This document shows, piece by piece, positions 12,161-24,371 of a stretch of 50,730 bases of DNA. The notes beneath the pieces were generated by a model. That model saw only the letters and a list, made by a program, of their open reading frames with translations. It was not told the DNA's origin and searched no databases. Source of the DNA: Spirogloea muscicola (Eukaryota; Streptophyta; Zygnematophyceae; Spirogloeales; Spirogloeaceae); the NCBI GenBank assembly GCA_009602725.1, contig WELB01000180.1, positions 79,193 to 129,922 of the forward strand, read 5' to 3'. A program made the translations under genes and the position numbers. Within the stretch, counting starts at the first letter, position 1. Each line of letters starts with the position of its first letter.

Positions 12161-12258
12161 GCTCGCCCATTGAGAATAGGGGCTGGAACAACCAGCCCGA
12201 AAAAGAATGAACAGAGTACGAGAAGGGGGCCAGGGGAAGCGCTAAGTAAGCCAGGATG
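12160..12258 (-). mobile_element. LINE family A 3' UTR copy ending at an assembly N
   Basis: Read on the minus strand this is a clean A-type UTR: AGCGCTTCCCCTGGCCCCC, a hairpin at 12179-12197, TTCTCAATGGGCGAGCAC and a TTTCTTCTTTT tail. Its truncated 5' end falls at the N at 12259 beside a G run, so the true end and any duplication are lost. Confidence 0.75.
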
Positions 12259-12259
12259 N

Positions 12260-12292
12260 AGGTGGGGGTGGGGGGGGGGGGGGGGGGGGGGG
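12260..12292. repeat. Poly-G tract next to an N
   Basis: About 30 bases of almost pure G follow a single N at 12259. It is a likely sequencing or assembly break and a potential G-quadruplex. Its length should not be trusted. Confidence 0.7.
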
Positions 12293-12758
12293 AGCCGGCG
12301 ATGCATCTCATCGCACGGCCGCTTTGCTGCGGAGCAGGCCCTGGCCAATGAAATGCCTACTGGGGGCGGCGACGCGGCCGGCAGCCGCCGTGACGTGGGG
12401 ACTGACCTCCCATTGGCCAGCCTCCGCATCGGACGGTCGCGAGGTAGCCAGGCTGGCGGAAGTCCTCTGAATCGACGGTTGTCGAGGTCGGCACTGGCTC
12501 ACGTGGGCCTCCCGGCCTCGAATGACGGAGAGGAGCGCGGGGCGAGCCCAACGGACCAAGGAGCTTGTCCGGTGGAGCACACACATCGTCGCCAGTGTAT
12601 TTTGTACAATACACTGGCGACGAAGGGCGGACAGCCGTCGCGTCTCGGGCGTTCGTCCTCCGTTGCGTCTCAGTCGCGTCTCGGGCCTCAGTCTCGTCTC
12701 GCTCGGGTCTTCGCGTCTCCGGCGTCCGTCGCGGCGTCGAGTGTTGCTCTCCATCAGG
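12292..12758. other. GC-rich non-genic spacer with inverted repeats
   Basis: No supported gene. It contains the inverted pair CTGGCCAATG (near 12340) / CATTGGCCAG (near 12412), a 16-bp perfect palindrome at 12586-12623, and a run of degenerate CGTCTC-type units at about 12635-12740. Similar units, in reverse, occur at about 13385-13475. Confidence 0.5.
12586..12623. repeat. Perfect 16-bp inverted repeat, 6-nt spacer
   Basis: Left arm TCGTCGCCAGTGTATT (12586-12601), spacer TTGTAC, right arm AATACACTGGCGACGA (12608-12623). All 16 pairs match. It could form a cruciform or RNA hairpin. Its right arm begins with AATACAC, the word found at family B LINE 3' termini, which may be coincidence. Confidence 0.8.
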
Positions 12759-12805
12759 CTCCAGGTCGCTGCTGCACCTTCGTGCCGGCAGAGCCCTCGC
12801 TGCTG

Positions 12806-12854
12806 TGGCTGGTTGTTCCAGCCCCTATTCTCAATGGGCGAGCACTTTCTTCTT
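12806..12854 (+). mobile_element. Very short family A tail insertion with 9-bp duplication
   Basis: 49 nt comprising only the terminal hairpin and tail (GGCTGGTTGTTCCAGCC ... GAGCACTTTCTTCTT). It is flanked by TCGCTGCTG at 12797-12805 and 12854-12862 (sharing the boundary T). The uninterrupted sequence is present at 1681-1716, so this is an insertion and not a deletion elsewhere. It shows that the 3'-most 50 nt can be inserted alone. Confidence 0.85.
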
Positions 12855-13035
12855 CGCTGCTGCCTCTGGCTCTGGCCAGGGGACCCACTTCCAGGAGCCC
12901 AGCATCTCTGATCTGCGGCTGCTTAGCAGGGGTTACTGAGTGTCTCGTAGCTGCTTTGTTTCTGTTTCTTAGCGCTTCCCCTGGCCCCCTTCTCCTACTC
13001 TGTTCATTCCTTTTCGGGCTGGTTGTTCCAGCCCC

Positions 13036-13310
13036 TATTCCCTATTTTGCATATCTGTCGCTCTTGCGACGTCGAGTTTTTGCAGCGTGCTCAGGCTAGT
13101 GCCTTGCACCAGAAAGCTGGGCGAGCTCTAGTAGGTGGCAGAAGGGCTCCGTTCCTGGCATCTAGTATTCATGCATCGAGTAGTGACCTTTATGTTTTGA
13201 CCCGTGGTTATTGAGCGGGTCAATCTGCTGTAGGTTATGTAGATTTTTAGATGTGCTTGCCTTTGTACCTGGCCATTTGGCCTACATTTCTTTCTAATAC
13301 ACGATCTCTT
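13036..13310 (+). mobile_element. LINE family B 3' end nested in a family A UTR
   Basis: It begins GCATATCTGTCGCTCTTGCG (encoding AYLSLLRRR) and matches 37,537-37,797. Relative to that copy it lacks 8 nt after GAGTTT, which frameshifts the ORF. It then encodes LQRAQASALHQKAGRALVG and ends SDLYVLTRGY-TGA at 13212-13214. The UTR contains the inverted repeat 13197-13204/13216-13223 and the palindrome GGCCATTTGGCC at 13271-13282, ending AATACACGA. A short TATTC direct repeat at the edges may be the target duplication. Confidence 0.8.
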
Positions 13311-13473
13311 TTATTCTCAATGGGCGAGCACTTTCTTCTCCAGGTCGACGTGGAGGGAAGATCTTGGGGTGGGGTACGCGCCAAGCCAGGCTAGTACGGC
13401 GGAGACGCGGACGCGCGATGTACGCCGGAGACGCGACGGAGGCCCGAGACGCGCCGGAGGTCGGAGATGCGAC

Positions 13474-13607
13474 AGAGGAAAGTGCTTGCCCATTGAGAAT
13501 AGGGGCTGGAAAAGCCAGACCAAAAAAGAATCAACAAAGGACGAGAAGGGGGCCAGGGGAAGCGCTAAGAATAACAAGCACACAATGAAACAAAGCAGCT
13601 ACGGATC
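13474..13607 (-). mobile_element. LINE family A 3' UTR copy
   Basis: On the minus strand this runs from CTGAGTGATCCGTAGCTGC (just at the stop codon) through the UTR and hairpin (about 13503-13521) to GGGCAAGCACTTTCC. The word CAGAGG borders both ends and may be a 6-bp target duplication. Confidence 0.7.
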
Positions 13608-13647
13608 ACTCAGAGGCCGGCGATGCGACGAAGGACTTCCAACCAAG

Positions 13648-13743
13648 AAGAAAGTGCTCGCCCATTGAGGATAGGGGCTGGAAAAGCCAGCCCACAAAAG
13701 AATGAACAGAGTATGGGAAGGGGCCCAGGGGAAGCGCTAAGAA
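13648..13743 (-). mobile_element. LINE family A 3' UTR copy with 7-bp flanking repeat
   Basis: This is a minus-strand A-type UTR with an intact hairpin (about 13676-13694) and a CTTTCTT tail. AACCAAG occurs at 13641-13647 and 13744-13750, consistent with a target-site duplication. Confidence 0.7.
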
Positions 13744-13899
13744 AACCAAGGGGGGAGCGGTGTAACGGACAGGCTAACCCATAATTAGGAGATAGAGGTG
13801 AGCAGATGATGTAAGAGACAACCGCCATAAATACCGGGAACCGGACGGGTGTCACATCCTTCGGGGTACCCCGCCCTTTGGTCTGGCCCGTTACAATAT

Positions 13900-15300
13900 C
13901 TTTTGCAATTGGCGCCTTCCGCCCCTTTCTGGCCTTGTTTGTACCTTCGTTTGGGCTGGCCTCTGACAGCTATTTGCCTTACATCAGAAAAAGCTGTTCC
14001 TCCGAAGCCGACTGACTGCAGCAGGTGGCTTCCTCAACGCCGTGCACCTGCGTGCTGGCCGTCCTCTAGCTGCAGCCTTTGGCTTTCGTCAAGGTGGACT
14101 CCTTTCCGGCGGCTACATCGGCGGCTGACTGGCGGCTGCTCAATAGAGATTACCATGTGTCGCACTCCGGCTCCTTCGGACCTTGTCCATTCCTTTGGGC
14201 TGGCCTTTCCCAGCCACCAGTCGATCTGGCCGCGCTTCCATGTGATATCCTACATGGTACTTGCTTAGATTCTGTTTCAGCGAATTTGGCCCTTTGGACC
14301 TTGTCAATCTATCTCGGGCTATCTTTTACAGCCCTCGCCCCCCTTGTCCGCAACAACACCAAAGTCACAAGTCGCTACTTGCAGTAGCCACTTCTTTCGC
14401 TGACTGGTATGCATTGAGGCGTTGAGGAAGAAATCGCCTATCTACTCCGCTTTGTCATTTGTTCTGGGCTGGCTTTTCACAGCCCTCGCCCCCTTCGGAA
14501 GAGATTACACTTTCCCAGCCTCTGGCTTTTTCCGCCTCTGGCTGTGGGGACTGCTTTGCGGTGGCTAGTCTTTCTGACTCACGGCTGCTTACCAGGGGTT
14601 TCTAAGTGACCATCCATTAGCTCAGGCTGATGGCTCCCGTGGTGGTGGTTTGGCGCCTCAGTATAGCTTGTCAGATTGCATGTGCTCACTCGGGGATATC
14701 AGTGTCCCCCTTAGCTAGCTCATTACCCAGTTAACAGGACATTTGTAAGGCTAGAATTGGCCTCCCATTCAATTTCATGCGCACCGCGCGCCTCCTTTCA
14801 CAAGAGAGGGCGGTGGCTGGGAGGCCAGTCAACCAAGGCCTCAACAGCCTCTTCTTCAGGTGCAAGGATTCGGCGGCCCTATCACAACCCTAGTGACTTT
14901 TCCTATTTGCAAGGTCAGTGGAGAGACATGTACAAAGGCAATATCACAACACTAGTACGTGTTCCTCTTTGTAAGGCTGGTCAATGGAGAGACTTGTACA
15001 GAGGCAGTGAAGGAGACAAGTATCCATGCTGCTTCTTACATGAAGCTAAGTACTTCCTGCACTGCAACGCAGACAACAACCCAGCCTATGCCCAGCTGTG
15101 TCTCAAAAAAGCAAAGCGGTTGTCTCGTTTTGTTCTCATTACAAGCAGCAAGAGGGACGTCGCATCCCGCTTGAGTTTGTGTTTCAGCTCTTTCCGGCGC
15201 CATCAGACGTCGTGGATTCTCTTCGAGCTGGGCTTTTCCAGCCCTCGGCCCCTTAGAACGAGCCCGGTTTCTTCCCAGCACGTCCATCTTTTGGGATGGT
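13900..15300 (+). repeat. Degenerate LINE family A and C fragments
   Basis: Old copies in one orientation. A-type hairpins are at about 13953-13970, 14197-14215, 14316-14334, 14466-14485 and 15230-15246. Decayed C-terminal coding occurs at about 14040-14150 (ADWRLLNRDY) and 14515-14604 (SLSDSRLLTRGF-TAA). A family C end is at about 14660-14795. A partial tandem duplication lies at about 14880-15008. No host gene is supported here. Confidence 0.65.
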
Positions 15301-15453
15301 TGATTTGTATTCAAGCTCGCTGCGCAGGTATGCCGTCCATTGATGTGCCCACAAGGCTGCCTTGGAGCCAATAGTCTGGCACGCGGCTCGGACAAGTAGC
15401 CTTGCAGTATTGTTGTGCCAAAAAACCACGTGCAGACCACATGCCAGTGTAAT

Positions 15454-18330
15454 CTACTCATCAGATGAATCGTGATGATAAGAGTGTAGCATGCTTTTCA
15501 AACGCTCTCTCATCTCCTCAATGTCACTTCCTTCGAGTCCCCAATCGCGGACGACTGACATGCCAGGACCAGCCCTACTGGAGACGTACTTCTCCAATGA
15601 CTCCAACCTCCTCTTGATGATGGGCATGACCTCCAAGCCTGAGCTCAAGCAGGACAATGCAGGGAGCGAAAGGACCTCAAGTCCTCCTTTAGCTTGCCCA
15701 GCAATTGGCCCACCTTGGCTAACTACGTCCCCACGACTGCTCACAGTTGGTGCGACGATTGATGGAAATGGTAGCGGGATGGGTAAGGGCTGCCGCGACA
15801 CAGTGACGTGCCGAATGGAGTGGCCAGAAAGATTGGCTTGTAGAGCCCCATAGGCTTGTGGAACAAGGGCTGCCCTTCTTGTACCTGTAACATAAAGAAA
15901 ATAAAGAAACGACCATTGCATGGTATTGAGAATTGAAGATAGAAAAAAGAGCAGCAGTTAAACAGCATGCTAGTGAGATGCCAGCGCTTCAGCAGAACTG
16001 CCACTTCAGAAGGACGGATGAAGCAGTGAAGCCCCCTCTGACAGAAACAAGACAAGCCTCACCTGCCAATCTCGCACCCCGAACAACTAGACTTTGTGCG
16101 AGTGAGCTACTGGGAGGCCAGTCACAGAGGCCATCAGATAATGGTACTAGCTGATCCAAGTTCGTGGTCAACCTGCCAGAGCCTGCAATTATAGCATAGG
16201 TGGAGGTTCTGCACATCAGTCCTACTCTAGTGAGAAGAGGCAGCGTGGACAGACTACTGTCTCTTGACTTAAGCACTTGTGAAAGGAGGTGCCTCATAAA
16301 CTTAAGAGCTCAACAAGCACAGCGAGAAGCTGCATCCAGAAGCAGAAGTGTAAATATAGTAGTATCTCACACGTACCAGCAACAGTCGAGACAGGGGGCG
16401 CAGGGAGGGCAGCGTAAGCCCCTCCAATGTTGGCTGATGGCTGGGTGGCCAACTTATTGACCAGGCTGCTCATATTATCAGCTCCAAGAGGGACTTGGCC
16501 CTGGTTGCCTCTATCTGATGCCTGAAGCCTGTAAGGAGTCGTCATCGTCTCTATTGCACTGGCGCACACTGCGGTGCTCTCATAAGGCTTGTCGTCATTG
16601 ACTAGAAGATATGGAAAACGGATACCTGCAGAAGCATGGGGAAACCTACATTTTCTTGATGGCCGTTGTAGGTGCATGCCAGTACAGGCCTACTGCATGC
16701 ATGCAGATGTACACAGCCAGACCTTAAGAGCCTGTATGCGCCTTCCGTGCAGGTGGATAAGGCATATGTGATACGTCGCTTACCTCTGCCAATGCAAGAA
16801 AGGTCCATAGGTACAAAAAGGTGGCTCAGGTGTGACAAGCTGCAGAACGTGATGCTGGCAGTCAGCTCCTCTGCAGGGGACCTCGAGGCCCGCATGTTCT
16901 TCAGCTGCGCCACCGGCAGCTTGGCCGCAAATGAAAGGCGGGGAACTGTCGGGTACTCGTCCTCTATCACAGTGAGGAGTTTCTCGGCTGGTGCTGTGAA
17001 GATGCCGATACAATCTAGGATGCACTGGAAGCCCTGCAGGTTGTCGCATTCCTCCACAAAGAATCGCAACCTGTCACGGATCTCCTCCATGCTTTCACCA
17101 GAGTCGAGCAGACCCCTGCCAGCCCCATAGCTGAGCGGATCACCTTGCCAGGCCCCGCCAAGTTCCGCAACACTGCGGGGGTGCAGGTGCACCTTAAGGT
17201 AGTCCGTCCAGTAACTCACACCGTCATTGAGGCCCTTCACACTGCTGTGCTCCTCGCTCTCCGATCGCGCTGTGGGTGACATCTCGTTGCTTAGTGGCCT
17301 ATCAATTAGTCCTCTCCTTTCTTCGTGCATGTTGCTGCTCTGCCCACTACCATTGTCCTCCTCAATGTCGAGGCTTTGCAGGTACAGACTTCTCTCGACA
17401 GGCTCTGATTTGTACACAGCTTTCGCGCCTCCCCTGAAGCACATCCCCTGTACTTTTGCAATCAGGATCAATCCATCCGCAACAACATTCAAAGATTGTG
17501 TATAGAAGCAAGTCGTAGTGATGAAGCGAAGACGCCCTGCTGGAACCTGCACCCTTACCATGTTCGGATGGACGACAGGTTGGCTGCAGGTGCTGCTCCA
17601 TACAGTGACCCAGCTGCCCGTACAGAGCCAAGGCTGCCTGACATGCGACAGCTCAGTTAGCACTTTTTGCCAATCACTATGCCCAATAATGACTTGCCCT
17701 GCTGCAAGCTGTCTTCTGGGCTATGTTGACATGCGGCACCAGAGCCTATACAGCGAGATGGACACAGTATAGCTGACATACGACAAGCGCACACGGTGTG
17801 TTGATTATAACTGCAGGTTGCACACTCAGGATGCTTACCACGGAGGTCAAAGAGCAAGAGTCGTGGTGTGTATGTAGCTTCCCCCTTTCTCAGTGCATCA
17901 CACCGTGGATTATCAGCTTACATGGTGGGCAGATGAGCTTCTTCATCTGCCCACCATCTGCCCACCATCTGCCCACCATGCTCAAATTAAGGTGTTGCCC
18001 AGAAGCAGAAAGGTACACAATGGAACAGGCTGGCCGTCGTTTGTACATTTACTTTATGCTCACTCGTAATGTCTCGCCGACCCTGTACAGCACTCCGGAG
18101 TCAATGTCGTTGACGACCTCCCCTTCGTCTGGCGAGCCTTCCCGTCCAGAAAGCTCGTCCTGTCCCACTCCACGACCAGTTCACATCAGACAGGCTTGGT
18201 ACGACGGCCTCAGTGTGAGAGTCAGCGGCGTCTGAGGCAAGGCTACTGCGGCACGTACCTGGAAGTTCCAGAAGTGGGCGCCGATGTAATTGGCGTAGCT
18301 GCCCACCTGGAGCGTGACCACCTCCTTCAT
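15454..18330 (-). CDS. DML1: Misato/DML1 tubulin-like protein, 8 exons, 580 residues
   Basis: Misato-family proteins are tubulin-related GTPase-like proteins linked to mitochondrial distribution and, in animals, chromosome segregation. Exons (high to low): 18259-18330, 18064-18159, 17839-17884, 17559-17637, 16784-17433, 16377-16625, 16063-16182, 15454-15884; all phases join to 1743 nt. Visible: the N-terminal MKEVVTLQVGSYANYIGAHF typical of the family, TYTPRLLLFDLRG, SLGSVRAAGSLYG, the central YWTDYLKVHLHPRS, EECDNLQGFQ (tubulin-like loop region), GIRFPYLLVNDDKPYEST, and a C-terminus with LEKYVSSRAGPGMSVVRDWG and an acidic tail. Length suits the family (about 550-600). It starts 792 bp from the PABP coding sequence in the opposite direction. 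The exon 3 acceptor was chosen by phase. Confidence 0.9.
17922..17979. repeat. Intronic hairpin plus 11-bp minisatellite
   Basis: Inside DML1 intron 2. ATGGTGGGCAGATGA (17922-17936) pairs with TCATCTGCCCACCAT (17943-17957). The right arm continues as three tandem copies of CATCTGCCCAC (17944-17976), so alternative pairings are possible. Confidence 0.8.
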
Positions 18331-19122
18331 GGGCTCCGCAGCTTTGCACCCGACAGTCCCACGGAAGCCGCAAAGGGAGGGCGAGGCCTGGCACTCCGCT
18401 TGAAGCGAGTGGACGACGGCACAGGAGAGCCTCTGCGCTCACAGCTAAGAGGCTGCCGGAAGCTGCTGGGCACCGCGAACATCCCGGACGAGGAGGAGAC
18501 GATGGCTGCGAGGGCCGCCGCTTCCGCACGTCTACTTGCAGCAGTGGCAGGTTGGAGCGTCTGTCTCCCCTTCTACTATCTCTCAATGGGCCCAACTGAA
18601 CCTGCAGCCTGAAGCCTTTCGTTCGTCAAGCCAGCGCCGCGATGGCCTGCAGCTTCGACTGCGGCTAAACCCTTGGGGCAGGGAGGGCTAGCCTGCAGGG
18701 GTTTGGGGGTTAAGACTGCATGGCTCCCGTGACCCCGCCGTTAAGGGGGAGGCTTCCGTTCGAGCAGGCCGGAAATAGCCTCCTCCTCCGGCTCGCCACG
18801 CGGCGGCTATCCAGCGGGGGATCGGCCTGATCGGACGGCTGGGCCTGCGCCTCCGCGGGGCCCGGGGGAGGACATAAGCCCCTCTCCGGCAGCCGCCGAC
18901 GCTGTCGCCCCTCGACCACCACAACCCCCGGCCCCTCCCGCCCTAGCGCCGCCGCCGCCGCCGCCGCCGCCGCCAACGCCGCCGCCGCCGGCCGGCTGAG
19001 CGCCAGGGCCGAGCTTGCTCGCACCATCGAGACGGCGGCGAAGCTCGTTCGGGAGCGGCGCTTTTAGCGAGCTCTGCTACTGCAGGAGCAGAGGCTGCGC
19101 CCCCACTGCGGCGCCGGTGGCN
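18331..19122. promoter_or_regulatory. Shared divergent promoter region, DML1 / PABP
   Basis: A 792-bp GC-rich interval between two genes transcribed away from each other. It contains GCC/CCG runs at about 18947-18990 and must include the PABP 5' UTR and its missing N-terminal codons. No other gene is supported. Confidence 0.5.
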
Positions 19123-22606
<3,484 letters not shown>

Positions 22607-24371
22607 GGATCAGGAGCTGGTGCAGGGGCTTGGTTGGAGAATTTCAGCCTCGGCTGGAGCAGGAAGTTTGGGAGCTGGGACCAGCTTGCTTAGGAGCGTA
22701 TTAGAGTTTCCGTTTCTTGTTTCTTCGGTGGATGTTTTTTGAGCTGGGAGTACGTGTGCCTTCTGGGCGTTCCTCACTTGCTAGAGCAGGTTGCAATAGC
22801 TTAATCTGGTAGGGCATACTTGGCAGAATGCCTGCATTTGGGCTTCAGAGCTGCCTCTTCTGCGTCAGCTGTGCCCTACGCTGCAAACTGCTCTGTGGGG
22901 TCATTCCACGTAGGCCAGGATTAGTTCCTATTATTCCTCTTAGGACTACACTGTTGGCTATTGTTGGTGTTACTGCAGCTATGTCATAGTTTGTCACCAA
23001 GATACATCATCTTAAATCACACTACTAATACCAAGGGTTCTTGTTGATCTGTGCCTTAGCGACTTGTCAAAGTTCCCAAATATTTAAAATTCACGCTGTC
23101 AATTGTAATCTTCTCCTGCATGACCTTCGCAACCAAGAGGACAAACAGTGCCGGCCACATGCTTATGGCGGGCACCCTGGATCAAAAGTTGCGCTATGAC
23201 ATTGTCGCGACATCCCGCAATTGGTGCTTTTGTATTTGACTGACCCTGCTGGCTTGGTTTAACACGTGGATACCTCAAAATTCAGTATGTGAACCCACGA
23301 CAGACGAAAAATGCTGGGTGGAGCCTTCGGGATTAATATCTTGAATTAACAAAAGTCTTCCCACTCTATGCCCTGTCAGGGCGAATGTCTACTGCAGTCA
23401 CTGTTGTGAACTTTTATGATCGAAGAATATGCCTCATAGCACTGCTTCCCACTCTACGACCACTTTACAGCCAATTCGGCAATGCCCAGGTCGTGCGCAC
23501 CTGACGTTGGAATGCAATAGAGGAGCAGAATAGGCAGCATGCCTGTAGCAGTGTGGAGGTCAAGTGCTGACTCAATGGCAAGCTGCAAGGGAGTGACAGC
23601 CACTGAGTAGTGATGATGGCTCAGTTGCCCAAGGTTAAGTGCTCACAGCCGCTTGATGGGCCAGACAGCCGAGCGATGTGAGGTAGAATGTTTGCCTGCC
23701 TGAGTACGCAGAATAGGCAATTCATCTCCTGCTGCTTGCTCACTCCTGCTACTATTGGCAATGATTTCTATTAGCAGCTGTTGACTCGCGCTTACTTACT
23801 GACTGCTATCTGTACTAGCTATTTGTTCTGCCAAGTGGTGTGCATTGTCTTGTTCACTAGCATCGTGGCTTCTCCCAAGACCTTGTCCATTCTTTTCGGG
23901 CTGGCCTACACAGCCACCGCGTTCAACTCATACAGCTCTCTCAATATATATGGTTTAGGCAACAACCAACACGTAATTGTCATGGTGTGCAATGCTCTCA
24001 GGCATGTCAATCTGAAGGTCGGCAATGCCCAGTAGGATCAAGAAGGGCTTTACCCAGCAGAATTCGTCGAGTATCCAACATCTCATCCTGGACAGATCTT
24101 TCACGCGAAGTCGCAGGTAACACTGGCTCCAAAAGGAGCGGGGTTTCTAGACAAGGAGCGGTGCCAATTATGCTGACAAAATAACCTCATATTCTAAGCA
24201 GGACAGTTGCTTAAAAACTTCCTGAAAAGTACCAAGATGCTTTGAGCTTGACCACAAGCTCGCCACTGAAGCAAAACCTGCTTCAAAGCAGTGCACATGA
24301 GTTTTTTTTCTAAAGGAGAGGGCCGGATCAAACAAGGAATGCATGGCGGCACTGTTGGACAGCTAGCTCCT
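22607..24371. other. Intergenic region, convergent PABP / eS24
   Basis: It contains both 3' UTRs. The only structure I recognise is a degenerate LINE family A piece at about 23880-23925 (CCTTGTCCATTCTTTTCGGG followed by a CTGGCC...CAGCC hairpin). No gene is supported. Confidence 0.5.

Larger units (their letters stand above)
12769..13337 (+). mobile_element. LINE family A copy with two nested insertions and 10-bp target-site duplication
   Basis: The flanking words are CTCCAGGTCG at 12759-12768 and again at 13338-13347. The element begins within the ORF (CTGCTGCACCTTCGTGC, encoding LHLRAGRAL). It reaches SISDLRLLSRGY-TGA at about 12900-12938, continues through the 3' UTR with the hairpin GGGCTGGTTGTTCCAGCCC (about 13017-13035), and ends GGGCGAGCACTTTCTT. 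Two younger pieces interrupt it: a short family A tail at 12806-12854, and a family B 3' end at about 13036-13310 that splits the UTR between CCCCTATTC and TATTCTCAATGGG. With both removed, the sequence is collinear with the copy at 1660-1897. Confidence 0.85.

Noticed and set aside
12170-13099. 309-codon plus-strand open frame
   Set aside because: It crosses an N, a poly-G tract and several nested retrotransposon fragments in mixed orientation. No domain is present.
12635-13475. CRISPR-like array of CGTCTC units
   Set aside because: Units are short, degenerate and irregularly spaced, with no unique spacers. It is a simple GC-rich repeat in a eukaryotic genome.
12160-13750. Family A repeats as a DNA transposon or MITE
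   Set aside because: The hairpin is internal, not terminal. Copies are variably 5'-truncated with a fixed 3' end and 6-10-bp duplications of differing length, which indicates a non-LTR retrotransposon.
14757-15374. 205-codon plus-strand open frame
   Set aside because: It starts inside a family C LINE tail and ends in a family A hairpin fragment. Only the short tandem duplication inside it is of interest.
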